Part shown: positions 48,278 through 60,264 of the stretch, piece after piece
Position numbering within the stretch: the stretch's first letter is position 1
Layout of the letters: every line of letters starts with the position of its first letter
Origin: Gymnogyps californianus
Taxonomy: Eukaryota > Chordata > Aves > Accipitriformes > Cathartidae
Direction: 5' to 3'
Length of the DNA: 64,000 nt
Assembly: GCF_018139145.2 (NCBI RefSeq)
Contig: NC_059476.1
Location: 11,587,001-11,651,000 of the forward strand
Notes under the pieces: generated by a model
Seen by the model: the letters and a program-made list of their open reading frames with translations, nothing else
The model's database searches: none
Told to the model about the DNA's origin: nothing
Translations under genes and position numbers: made by a program

Positions 48278-49751
48278 TGTTTATAGATGGCTCTCAGGAC
48301 ATCTGTAGCAGATGCCTTTGGTGGTTATAAGCAGCCTGTTCACTTCTTGAATTCTATAACAAAAAAACCTTACAAAAATGTTCGCCCTTTAGAAACGTTT
48401 TCAAACATGTATTTTGCCAAATAAGGTGTTCATTTAAAAGACTGTGGCTTACGTTGATTGATGATATACTAGTACCATAAGAAATTCACAGGAAATTGTT
48501 GAGAGTTGTATTTTGGTTATACTGGAATTTCCCTCAGGAAATATAACAGAAATCCCCTGGCTGCAGTTTAGTGGAACTAGGACAAATATGAGATAGAGGT
48601 GGCCAAGCCGTGGCTATCAAGCCAAATGCAAAAGCCAAATGCTTGAATCGCATGGGTCTCAAGCTGGCTACAAGGCTGTGCTGGCATGGGAAACGCTGGC
48701 TAATTTAAATCCCTGTTGGCAGGGTGAAATAAAGCAGCAAGTACCACTGAAGCTGACATCGCTAGGCTCCCTAGGACCAAGTTGCACATCCAACCTCTGC
48801 AACCTCTTGGAGCAATGGGACACCAGTGGAGCCACTACTCCAAGACTCTCTGGTTCTTGGCTCTCTAAGTGTTTGGCGCTTCTTGGCCAGACAAAGATTT
48901 TGTTATGGAGCTCACAGCTACAGGACATTGGGTCATCTGTGTGTGGCATAGGCATATTATAAGGCAGGAGTCTGCTTGCTTTTACCTCTACAAAGTGGTC
49001 AATGAGCGATGTCACCCAGCACGTATACTCCACTGTATGCTGTGCTGTGACCTCTCTGAGGCATTGTTCCCTTTTCTGGCAATGAGCTGTGACCTTTGTG
49101 TGAATGGCACATAGTGAGTGCTGGCAGCACAGACTGAACAAGCATCCACAGCCAATCCATCCTTATTTACGAGTTGACTTTTCTTATTTAATAGCCTACT
49201 CTGATGAGCTGCATAAGGTTGTGTTTGAGAAAGGCTAGAAGCTGATGTGTGCCTGCCAACCAGCTTCCAGCTGGCAAGAGATCTGAGCAATTCCACAAAC
49301 TAAATGAGATGAGTTTAGAATACATTTCCTGCTGTTGTGCCTCTGAAAGGGGAAATAGCTGTTCCACTACTCAGGAGTGCTGCATGCCATTCAAGGGGTG
49401 AAGGATGGCATGTATGTCTGGCTGGAATTGCATGGGGCAGTGAAAAGATTTTTATGCGCACATGTAGCCACATATACTCATACAGGCAACCCAGTTGCAG
49501 CAAATTCAAGCCAGATAAGCAAGCTGTTTCCTAACAGTAACTTATTGTCCTGGCTGATCTCTCAGGCTTTTTACCAACATATGCTGTCAATTTCTGAAGT
49601 CCCAAAAGCATAAGATCTATGAGATCTGGGCTAAAACGGGCTCATTCACATTCCTTTCCTTCTCTCAGATTCATGCTGCTCAAAGATGACACCAAGCACT
49701 GGTAGGCCAGGAGTTGAATTTAAAGTGGAGCCTAGAAACTTGGTGTAAATG
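48278..49751. other. Unique noncoding sequence, open on both strands
   Basis: No gene is supported. A 157-codon minus-strand frame (48668-49141) overlaps plus-strand frames at 48639-48962 and 48869-49114. The minus frame opens at TTG and has no recognised motif. A short repeat of GCCAAATGC occurs near 48622-48642. It lies between the duplicated segments and might itself be part of an unnamed dispersed repeat. Confidence 0.5.
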
Positions 49752-49894
49752 CCTCTATCGGCATTTGCAATCTCTTCATACCCCTCAGTTTTCCATCATG
49801 CCTCCAAAAGTTGTTTAATTAAATGCAGAAGCTTTTCTTCCTGTGCCTGAGATGCTCTATATTTTGAACCGTCAAAGAACTATGACACTGTCCC
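49752..49894 (+). repeat. 142-bp duplicated segment, copy B
   Basis: Direct repeat of 47624-47765 about 2.1 kb downstream, with one extra C after TACCCCT and about nine substitutions. Flanking sequence is unrelated on both sides. Confidence 0.9.
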
Positions 49895-51677
49895 AGCTAA
49901 AACCTTCAATCAGAAGCAGGAACTAGAACATTGTCAAATGAATGGCTGTGATGATCACATCACTGGAGCAAGATGAAAGTCAATTTATTGGCCCTAGGTT
50001 TTTATTGTCTCTTTTGCCTCAGGAAAATGACATTGCAGCCAAAGCAGGGAAGACCTTCCCTTATCCCAGCTTTCGTTCCACCATCTTACAAAACTCACTA
50101 GCTTTCTTTCCATGTTTTGGAAGTATTCACAGTCAGTAGTGAAAAGAGACAGGTACTAGGCCTCATCACCACAAAGCTCCTTTCCTTTCTCATCCCTTCT
50201 CCGTAAAGATCTCAACACTCAGAATAAAAAGGAATGAATGTCATAAACCTCATAAAGTAGGTTATTATGTATAAGCTCTACTTTTGGGACACTTGCAAAC
50301 ATCTAAAATACAAGCTCCTAAGTTTCAGGTCACCAATAAAGGCCAAATATAAAATGGACCACCTCTTTAAGTCCTTGCATATAGAATATCTTTTTGCAAA
50401 ACTCTTCAAACACAAGTTACAGGAGACACTGGAGGACATTCCTACAGAAAACAGGCAGGGTGATGGAAGGGTTCCTTCTGGCCTTTAAAATTTGTGTATC
50501 TGCAAGAATCATTAATCATTATAACAGATCACTGTCAGTAGCCTCTCAACGGACCTTTCTCCCGTGCTTTCTGTGAATTCTCTGTGCCCCATGGGCTTTA
50601 TGATCCAGGGTTACTAAACAAAAGTTGTTTGTTTGGATAAACCAATACTTTGGGAATCTCTTCCTAGCTTCCCTAACAGGCGATTTTCTGAACGCTCTTT
50701 TTGCCCCTTTACCCCAGCTGAATAATGCAGTCTGTATACAACACTTTGTTGTGATACTTTTCCCTTACTGAACACAAAAAATAGCCTATATAATCACAAC
50801 AGGGTTCATATGATAATATAAGCAAGAACAATAGGGACCATCATTGTTTTGAATTGCATGAAATCTAAACCACTCAGTTTTGAACTGTGTGAAAATATAA
50901 CCGGACTTTGTTTTTTCAACAGAGCATGTTGTGCATGAGAGCTGCCATGCGTTAAGAAAAATATGTACTTAAACTTCAATAAACATTACAAAGTTCCCAC
51001 TATAGAAGTTTCCTCTTCGGAGCTGCCTTGTAATACTAGGTCATCCATCCTACCATGAAGTTCAAAACCCATTCTTATAATTGTGTGAGTCCATCTTCAT
51101 TTATGAAAACATCTTCCCTTATGAAAACTGCTGCTGCAGAAAGCCCTGAAATGTTGTTGAAAAATTCACATGCTGAGCTGAAACCACAGAACATAGTTTC
51201 CTCTGTTTTGTGGGAAGCCGTGCCTTACAATGGCCTTTCCTATTGTCATGCAGGCAGAACCCTTTTCATCACAACCAGATGGCAATACCCTTAGAGCTCT
51301 TTTAGTTTGTTTGAGTGTAACACTGAATATTTAAGGAAATATCAGCCATACCCACAGCTTGCAGAAAGGAACAACAAAGATGTGTTTATTATTTATATTA
51401 CGGTAGGGCACAATTGTGATGTTGGGACTCTGTTACTGTAGATGCTGGGCAAATACTGACAGAGAAAGCTTGAATAGAGAGAGCTGTTAGTGACCTAAAC
51501 AGGCAGTACTGGAGGTGCTAACCTAAATAGAGGAGACAGGAAAATGGTGAAAGGGAAGCTACAGAAAAGCTTTTAAAAGTGTGTAAGACATGTGAAACAC
51601 AATCAGGACTTCAGAGTTTTGTGGGGTGCAGAACTCTCCCGGAAATCTGTGCTGCGTGTTTATTATACATGTAGACT
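49895..51677. other. Unique noncoding sequence
   Basis: No gene or interspersed repeat is recognised. Short overlapping frames near 50267-50576 and 51055-51294 lack recognisable content. Confidence 0.6.
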
Positions 51678-51736
51678 GTATTAATGTCTGTAATGTCTGT
51701 AATGACAGTATTAATGTCATATTAATGTCTGTGATG
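51678..51736 (+). repeat. Imperfect tandem repeat of TATTAATGTCTGTAATG
   Basis: The words TATTAATGTC and TGTCTGTAATG recur three times each with shuffled spacing, giving a small decayed minisatellite of about 17-bp units. The inner GACAGTATTAATGTC is itself self-complementary at its ends. Confidence 0.75.
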
Positions 51737-54479
51737 GGTCAGAACCATGTCCACTAGGTACAGGGGTGACAGAAATATTAAACTAAAAAATATAGTCTCA
51801 GTGAAGAATGAACTTCAGTAAAGAATACATCTCAGGAAGCTCTGTTTTGCTTTACAGTATTGCATGAACAGAAAAGCAAGTTAAATTTATTGCATATCTA
51901 TTCTGTGGATAATGACTCATTCTCTTCTGGAGGAATGCAAGCAGACTTGCAATGCACTCAAACATTACACTAAAAATATCCCATTACCATCCACAGTCTG
52001 TCATACAGAAATATTTCTTGAGAGGTTTTCAAAACAAGGACTTACATATTCCAGTTCAGTTCAACAATTAAGCAGGCCCTGACTACTTTCAAAACCAAAC
52101 AGCTGCATTGAGGTCTTTAGAAGTAATCCTTAAAACCTTAGGTGACCAAAATTCCTGCTAATTTGATTTTAATTCTGTTATGTGCAATGCACTTAACCTG
52201 ATGCTTCCACTTAACTATAGAATAACAGCATGGAGATAGAGCACATTAATTTAAATATACAGCTCTATAAGCAAAACATAAGAGCTTCCTGTATTGGTAA
52301 ATGCCTGTATTGTATGCTTTGTAACCAAAAGCTTTTTGATACAGTGATGTGTTTTGTGTGTTTGTGTATGCCAATCTGACCGTCTTTCCCCAGTAACTCT
52401 GGAATGATGCAGTTTTGAAGAAATGCAGTTGTCTCAAAGATATGAAGTTCCTACTGGATTTGTGAAAAGAACAGAAAGTGAGAAAGAGGGGCTTCAACCA
52501 CCAGCTCACCCCTTACTAAAAAATATTAAGTCCACCAAGGTGGTCATTTGTGAGACACAAATCGATAAGAAGCCAAACCCTCTTAATTCTACTGCTCGTG
52601 GCATTCCTTTAAACTGTGACAGATACAGGTTTCATAAGGACTTGTCCCTTGAAAACCTTTTCTGTTCTGGTTTTTGTCAAAGAAATGCCCAGTTAATCAA
52701 AATGAAAACATTTTGCCAAAGCCTATATAGTCCAGCTGTCTGAATGTTAGATGACCCATGGCATTTTCTCTTAGCCAGGTTGGTATGCTTTTCTTGAGAA
52801 AGCCTGGACAGCTAAAATCCAGGTCTGCCCTGTTATGGGGATTGCTTTCGGTCTGAGCAGTCCAGGTCCTCTGAGGTCTCTCCTCTGAGCTAGGATCAAT
52901 GGGGAAGAAGAAACCTAAAAGCCTTGGGAATCAGATGGCCTAGATATTTTGGGCCTGTCTTTAGAGAAAAATTCTGATTTGAAAGCTTGATAACAAGATG
53001 TTTTGATTATGTTTATTTAAAAGAAAGACCTTTTATTGATATTTCTGAGAATCAGAATTTTTGTTTTACATCCCAACATTATTTTTCCCTTCAAAATATT
53101 CAGCTTCCTTGCTGTACTGGGGTTATGATTAACCAGATCCTTTCAGGGAAGTAAAAACCATTATTGTTTGATCACTGCTGGGAGAAGTCTGAGGGTATCC
53201 TCAGTCCAGACTCTATTTGCACAAAAGCATTCATTTCTGCTCATGGTGTTTTGCAAACAGGAAGTACAGGGTCTGTTTATGCTTTTGTTGTGTATTTTAA
53301 AATCATTATTGCCACTATAGAAGAAGCCAAAGACCTGATAAGGACCCCTTTATGCTACCATATTTGGTCAAATGATGGTTCTATGTATAGTACATGTGAA
53401 CATTAGAAACTTATTTTTAGATGACCAGTGAGACCTATGTAGTTTAAAAATAGCAAGGCATAGGGATGATACTGTCTTTTTAAAGGACAAAGCACAGCTG
53501 TTGCATGAACAAACACAAACCAGGCTCTCCCTCAGAAAAACTGAATTCTATAAATACATCATCAAGGTCATAAAAACAAACATACTGGATAAGAAAAATT
53601 ATTCTGATTTAAGTACAGGTGTCAGCAAACTCGCTGCCTACTCTGTATTCAGATTGGTACCAATAGGAAAAGAAAGGCATTTGACAGCAATGTTAGCTAG
53701 TTGCAGTTCTGCTTGGCAGAATGAGAGCGGGAAAGCAGGAGTAAAGAAAGACACTGTGGCAAGGGCAGGTCCAGAAGCCAGTCAGCCACTTGTAGGAGAG
53801 TTGTTCAGTACTGGAAGATCTAGTAGAGAAAGACCAGTTTGGTTTTGATCCTCTGATGAATGCACAGCCGGTAACATGAATCAAAATGTTGCTTTCTATG
53901 GTAAGGTTTTCATTTTAACAATTGTAGTTGTATTAGTTGAAGAAGAATCAATGTTTAGAAAGGCAGTGGCCTCGTGAACCAGAATCTTTGATTGTATCTA
54001 GGGTGGTAAGATATAGGAAATATCTATCTTTTATAATAGAAGATACATGTGTTTTGGTATTCATGTAGTAAGGTAATATACCTTATGACCAGCCAGTTTG
54101 TTACTACTGTAATATGTTTTGACTAACCAAAAGAAAGTCACTTCTATGGGCAAAACTGGTGTTCCAAGAGACAACCTCTTTGACTTTTAAACTATTTGTA
54201 ATTACAATTTTATGCTATTGTGATGTAAATCCTGTGAGGTCACGCTGAGCAGCGGAACATGGCACCTGAGTCATGGAGTCATGAACTAATGAACAAGAAA
54301 TTACATGCATTGTAATTAGCTCTTTTGGGGTATGAAAAGGGCTAAAAAAAAAGGGCTTTTTAGAGCCATTCCACAAGAGGTCATCTTCATTCTTGTTATT
54401 TCTGAAATGCCGGGGTTGTGAGTAAGAGAATTTGTTTCTTGTTGGAAATGACTTTTTGAATTCCAGCCCTAAGATTAGT
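51737..54479. other. Unique noncoding sequence
   Basis: Nothing recognisable. Frames of up to 115 codons (52423-52743, 53501-53848) have no known domain and no supporting splice or promoter context. Confidence 0.6.
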
Positions 54480-54516
54480 GGGGTTATTGGGGGAGGGGGG
54501 GAATGGGGGGGACGGG
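54480..54516 (+). other. G-run cluster with quadruplex-forming potential
   Basis: Runs of 4, 5, 7, 7 and 3 G separated by loops of 1-5 bases satisfy the usual intramolecular G-quadruplex pattern on the plus strand. A CA-rich stretch (CACGACACACAGACACAAC) follows directly. Confidence 0.8.
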
Positions 54517-55484
54517 CACGACACACAGACACAACTCCATAGTAATTTAATTTGGGGTTTTTTAGAGGAACAAAAGAAATCTTACTGAAACTAACACATT
54601 CATCAGAAACTTAGCTAAGCTACTACAAGGAATGAAGCAGGTGACGATCTGAAATGCAGTACAGGAAGGAAGTTAAAAGTAACAGAATTTTGAATAGAAT
54701 TTAGAAGAGCAGGACTGTTTTTCTGACATAAAGTTATGACTCCCAAAGCTAATTGCCCTGATACACCTACATCCAACCAAAAGAAATCCATCCCAATGCA
54801 AACGATAAACAGCCAGCAGAATGTTGATGCCCAAAAGAAAGGATTTATTTTCTCTGAAGCATTGGCTGCTACGGTGCTGGCTTGTAGCTTAAAATCCAGA
54901 GATGTCACAGCATGTATTTCTACCCACATCTTTTCTTGTCTTAAAACCACAAGTACTGTTTTTTAGATTGTGAGGAGGAATGAGGTGCTTTTTAAAAATA
55001 TATGTAAAACATTTTTCACTTTCAAACTGCAGATTCTCATGTAGCCCATGAAGCTGGCAGTGACCAAAAGAATTACTTCTGACTGATGACTACTCACAGC
55101 CAAATTTATTGTACTTCTTGACTACAAAAATTATTTGTGAGGCCTACAGACAGTTTTAGTGAGAGAATCTAGGCCAAGCCCAATTGGGGAAAGGAAACCA
55201 CAGGCTTGAGTTCTTTGGATTATGGCTCAGACAGAGGAGAAAAGCTTATTTGTACTTGCCTGCATAAGAGAGAGAGTATTGCTCTTCAGGTCTAACAGGC
55301 TGATATTTTTCATAGACTCTTTAATTCAGTGTGGGTATGAAATAGTTTTCAATACTAAGTGATTCTTTTGGTGTTACCAGAGCGCCTTAGTGTCTTTTAT
55401 CTGTCTCTTGGGAATAATACGTTTTTAATAAATAGCCTTTCCTGGAAGCAAGATGGGTAGTAGCATTTGTAATGCCAAGCAAAT
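54517..55484. other. Unique noncoding sequence
   Basis: No gene or repeat is recognised. Frames at 54615-54966 overlap on opposite strands without recognisable content. Confidence 0.6.
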
Positions 55485-55700
55485 AGCAGTTTTAATTAAG
55501 AGCCCAATCCCCCCATGCCTTTATTTGACAGTCCACAGTACTGGTTTCACTTGCAGTTGCCATGTTCATTATTAATCTGCAAAATGAGCACTCACAAGAT
55601 AAATGAGAGGAAAATACTCATAGGGTACATGTAATTAGCACACAACTTATTATGAATTGTGATGATCTCCTTGATAATTAATCAGGCTTACAGCTGATGT
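55485..55700. promoter_or_regulatory. Candidate conserved noncoding element
   Basis: A non-repetitive AT-rich segment is dense in homeodomain-type cores: TTTTAATTAAGAG near 55491, ATTATTAATCTGC near 55570, GTAATTAGC near 55632, and GATAATTAATCAGG near 55673. It has no open frame and no simple repeat. The composition resembles distal enhancers in vertebrate gene deserts, but conservation cannot be judged from one sequence. Confidence 0.25.
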
Positions 55701-56336
55701 TTGGAGGCAGTCCAGATGATAGAAGATATTTCAACAAATAAGAACAAATTCCTCTGGGGGCAGAGGAATACACAATGAGAAATAAGGAGGCAAAAATCAT
55801 AGGTCTAAAAGAAATGTTGTTTGATAGTTGTAAACTAAGGCTCTAGCCTCAGCTGATAAAAGCTGGAACTGTTTTATCTCAGGTTTCTGCAGAGAGGACA
55901 GTAATGTGCATCTTGGCACATGATGCATCCAAAGGACATGCAATGGAACAGTTCTCCTGGTGTATTGATTTGCCTTCAGAAGAAAATTGTTGCAATACAG
56001 CACCTGCACAGGGACAGGGTGCACTTGCTATGTGATGTGAAGGAATGATAGTGCCATGCAGTAGTAAGGACTTGGGTCTTGTTTCCATGGCCCAGAGTAG
56101 GAGCAGGACCTAGAGCCCAGGTACGTATGGATATAGTCGTGCTACAGAAAGGGATCTCAGGGAGCCAGGATGCTGAGGGGCCTGATATCACCTGTCTGTA
56201 CACAGGCAAAAGAAAGCGTTGAGGGCAAAGCTTATTATTAACATACCTCCATGCACCTTAGTCTGGACTGTTGTGAAAGCCCTGAATTTCTCCCAAGAAG
56301 AGAGAAACCCTCCTTTTTTGTTTTGTTTACCTTCCC

Positions 56337-56356
56337 TTTTTTTTTTTTTTTTTTTT
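56337..56356. repeat. Poly(T) run of 20
   Basis: An uninterrupted T20 follows TTTTTTGTTTTGTTTACC-type T-rich sequence. If this were the complement of a retrocopy poly(A) tail, the body would lie to the right on the minus strand. No AATAAA is seen within about 30 bases there, so a plain homopolymer is the better reading. Confidence 0.8.
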
Positions 56357-57424
56357 GCTCTCCTTTAAAATGTAGCTGAAGAAGTGTTCACAGTAGTTTT
56401 CAGTAGCAGGCTAGAGCTCTTAGCCAGGAATAAAGGGCTGAGATTGATGTGGGTGCAGACCCGCGGATGCCCTGCAGCCAGAGTGCTCTCAGTGGGATGC
56501 ACATCTCTGGTGCTCTGGCACTGTGGAGAGAAACCTTCAGTCTCCTCTAGCCTCGTGCAAGTTTTGGTCTGGGCAACAGAAAAATGCAAGCTGGTCTGAA
56601 GGGTATTTCAGCTCAAAATTAATCTTCTGGTATTCAACACACGTTGTGTCTTCCCACTGGCAGCCACTGTGCAAGGAATTAGGCCATACATGGGTTCATG
56701 TTGGTGTATTCATTTATTTGGCCTCTGCATGTTACAAGTTAACACCATGTGTGTCTTGAGTCCAGATGCTAATGTGGAATACAAGACCCAGAGCATTTAG
56801 GAACAGCTAAGTGATCACAGACTGTGCCTTTGCTGGGGGTAAGGGTAACTGGAATTTACTTTAATTTATTTGTTTTATCTTCCCTCCTACCACACTCTTA
56901 AGCACCTGCCTCATAAAATCTCTGCACAAATGATTAAAACACACAGAGGCCCTCAAAGCTGTAAGAATGCTACAAAATGACAAAGACGACAGTGACAGTA
57001 ACTGTGTGCGTGTTATCAAGCAGTCCTCCATCCAGGGCACACAGATATGGATGAAAAGGCCTACCATCTGTCACTAGCAAATACCCAAACATTATCTAAC
57101 AGTGCAGCAAAGCTCTCAGTGTCTCCATTTTGTGATATTCATCAGCTATTCCCATTCCATTTATTCTGTACAATACATTTTTAATGTTTAGGTTGCAGTG
57201 CAGTGCTGAGCCAGTAGAAACCAGCCAACATTTCCCTTATGTCTCAAAAAATAGATTAACATTTCTCTCTATTATGGCTTATTTACTGTAATTGCTTTGT
57301 ACACATGTGGCCAACAGCGAAGTGCTTGTCTCAAGCTCCCCTGTAGAAAAGTAGACTTCTGACGACCTGTTTCTCCCACTTTGCAGAGTCATTAAGACAA
57401 AATGTCCTCTTCTTCAGTATTTCA
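56357..57424. other. Unique noncoding sequence
   Basis: No gene or repeat is recognised. Short overlapping frames at 56365-56759 have no known product. Confidence 0.6.
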
Positions 57425-57660
57425 CTGGTAAATTTGCAATCTGTCTCAGTTTGTTATCATATCAGTATGCTAAAGACACACTATAATTTGCATTCGACCT
57501 GCATGAAAAAATGAATGTGAGAGATTACACATTGTTGCATTCATGAAGCTTTTACACCTGGACAGAGAATAATGCTCAAATTTGATTAAAATTGTATTAT
57601 TTCCTGCCACTGCCACATCAAACTGTTAAGCACTTCAGACGTGTCCAGAGCACATTAACC
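57425..57660. promoter_or_regulatory. Candidate conserved noncoding element
   Basis: Complex, low-repeat sequence contains TATAATTTGCATTC (octamer-like ATTTGCAT), CATGAAAAAATGAATG and TTTGATTAAAATTG. Stops occur in all frames. The look is that of conserved regulatory DNA, but this is inference from composition only. Confidence 0.22.
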
Positions 57661-58399
57661 TACCAAATCTTGGCACGGCCACGCTTAGCTGTTGCTGCTG
57701 AAATAACGCTAATGCTTAGTCTGCACTGAACATAGTGTAAGTCAGCGTAGCAGGACACCTCTGCTTGCTTGAGGAGATTTTCATTTTACCACTATAGTAA
57801 AGAAGTGGGGAGGACCTTTTGACTTAACTCCAGACTTGAGGTCATGTCTCTGTGTCTGGCTGCTGCAAAAGCGCCTGATGGAGCTGTTGGACAGCCAATA
57901 AATGAATTCAATACAGCATAAGTGAGCTTACCAAGCAAATTATTACTCTGCCTCTTGTCAGAGCTGTTCATGTGCTTAATGTACTTGTAGTGGAGTGATT
58001 TCTCTTCAGTACTGCTGGGGACAAACAGCCTTTCAGGGCAGCAGAGGCTTGGCAGCAAGCACAGTCAGTAAATTATTATGCTCCAGTCCTGAGACAACAT
58101 CAGCAGTCCACGCAAAGCAGCCAGGGACAGCCAGGAGGAGGGAGCCCTGATGGTCTGGTCTTCCAGAAATGCAGATCCAGCTCCCTGCTCTTCCATACAA
58201 TGCCTCTTGCTCCTTGCTTGGGAAAGTCATGCAGCTCTCCACACTTTGGGTCATTACATTCCTGGCGGACAGCAGCTGAGAAAGTGTGGGGCATGCTGAG
58301 ACCGCGGTAGTGAGGCCTGACTGCCCTTACATCTGTGATGCTCCTCCTAGGCAAATGCCGCCTCTGCTCTGCAATGGGCTCACCAAACAGCTGAGGCGG

Positions 58400-58525
58400 G
58401 CAGGTACCTTTTCAGAGCAGGGTCAGCCACAGCATATTGTTCAAGGCATTGTCCAGTCAGACATTGAATATCTCCAAAGACAGAGACTCTACAACTTCTC
58501 CAGGAGACTTGCACCAGTTTTAAAC
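58400..58525 (-). mobile_element. CR1 LINE fragment, old, antisense
   Basis: The plus strand carries CAGAGCAGGGTCAGCCACAGC, GTTCAAGGCATTGTCCAGTC, ATTGAATATCTCCAAAGACA, GAGACTCTACAACTTCTCC and GCACCAGT. These align in order with the complement of a CR1 3' region (GGTTGCTCAGGGCCATGTCCAGT, TTGAATATCTCCAAGGATGG, GAGACTCCACAACCTC, CTGTTCCAGT). Both element ends are missing or unrecognisable. Divergence indicates great age. Confidence 0.85.
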
Positions 58526-59490
58526 AGGAACCCTGTTAACAAGAACCAGTGTTAACAGGAATGCCTGAAATGAACCATGAGACAGGCTTGGGCTTCTGCC
58601 TTCTTGGTTTTTCTTCTTCTCCTGGGCTCATACTATCAGGCTGGTACCTTGACACTTAATGGTAGTAGTATATTTTTACGTTTTCTTTAAGGTTATACCA
58701 ACTGTTCTGCTCCCCCAAGGAAAAAACAATATGAGAACTGTTGGGTTTAGTGAATATTACAGAAAGATGAAAGTTAGAGTTGGCTTTTTAGAAATTAGTT
58801 AACAATTCTTTTCTTTAAAAGTTATTACTTACTATCCAGCTCTGGTTGCAACTGGACATTTTAGTATTTTGCCTTTTTCCTTTCCTTGTCACTTTCCCCA
58901 ACTAGTAAAAAAGAGCAGAATGCATGGCTGAAAGAGAATTACTGTTTCTTTGCACCATTTGTAATTTCAAAAATTTTAACTAGCTTTGAAAAGCCAGACT
59001 TAAGGTGCAATTTAGTGGTTCTGATGTTTGGAAAAGTAGAAAGGCTTTGCAAGTGTACAGAGCAACAGAAGGACTAGAAAACATGAAGGGGGAGAAGAGG
59101 GGGAATAGAAAAATCACAGGAAAAGCAATTTACTCAATTTCTTAGTCATCTAAAACAATTTTCTGTGTAATATTTTGAACAAGCTGAGCAATTCTTCCAC
59201 TGAAAGATGAAAAATTATGTCCACAGCACCTGCGGCCCTGTAACATCCCTAAGACAAACTCATGCACACATTGACACTGAACACCAACATTAGCCAATGG
59301 TGTTTTCCTTCCACACACCATCTGTGGGAAAAGGTGGGAAAAGTCCTTTTAGTTCCTGGGACTACAACAGAGGGAAACAAGGTGTTTGAATCCCACATCA
59401 CCAAGGAATATTTAATGTCCATCCCCAAGAGGTGATTATGCAACAAGCCAGGTAGGTAGTGTCAACGGAATCACTGCCAAAGTGATGACG

Positions 59491-59505
59491 AAATAAATAA
59501 ATAAA
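59491..59505. repeat. Short (AAAT)n run
   Basis: AAATAAATAAATAAA, a simple tetranucleotide repeat of under four units. Confidence 0.85.
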
Positions 59506-60243
59506 GGTAAAAGGTTATAAAGACAGGACAAGACTTGCTGTCTCATTTCCACCTTGAATGTGAGGGAGCAGGCAGTAAAGTTAATTAACAGCCCCTGAGA
59601 TGGATGGGCTCTGTGGTGTAGTCTCCTGATTGTCAGGAAAGTCACCCTGCTTGGCATTTATTCAAGTAATTGCAATTAGCAAACAAGTGATCCTTCTCAT
59701 CAATTGATTAGGGTTCCTTAGTGTCAGGGAAGTGATGGCTACCTCACTTCCCCCAGTTTTTTCCCCATACTTTGCTGATAGTGGCGTCATTATCAACAGT
59801 CACTGAGTTATGCTCCCTCCTGTCCAGTCTGCCGCTGAGCCTTCTTGGGCTCTGTCACGTGCCCGGCAGCAATTAGCTGGTAGCACGTTGTTGTCCAAAG
59901 TCAGTAAACAAGGAGCTAGAAAAAGTGGTACTGGTGATTAGTGAGATTATCTTGCCTCACAGGCCCCAGAGAGCTGCCTGGATCAGTTAGGCTGATGTCC
60001 CTGGTCACAGGAAGCCAAGCCATAGCTGGATAGTTCAGAAGAGTGCACTGAACATTCACATTCACAAAAAAAAACCCCAAACGCTGGCCCTGATGCAAAG
60101 ATCTGGAGTCAACAGGAAACTGATTCTCTGAACATTGTTTCAAACTCACAAGGAAATCATATTTTAAAGGTATTTAGGTTTCTAAAGATGCAAAATGTAG
60201 CCTCCCCAAAAGCACTGAAGTGAGCAGATTCCCACATAACAGA

Positions 60244-60264
60244 TGACCCATGACCCATGACCCA
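60244..60264. repeat. Heptamer tandem repeat (TGACCCA)3
   Basis: Three perfect TGACCCA units. The heptamer contains a nuclear-receptor half-site-like sequence (TGACC), spaced as direct repeats every 7 bases; it is too short to infer binding. Confidence 0.85.

Noticed and set aside
48668..49141. 157-codon minus-strand frame, the longest in the window
   Set aside because: It opens at TTG, overlaps open frames on the other strand, has no recognised motif and no splice or promoter context.
56337..56620. Poly(T) run as the tail of a minus-strand processed pseudogene
   Set aside because: No complementary AATAAA is near the run, no flanking target duplication was found by eye, and the adjacent frame is unrecognised.
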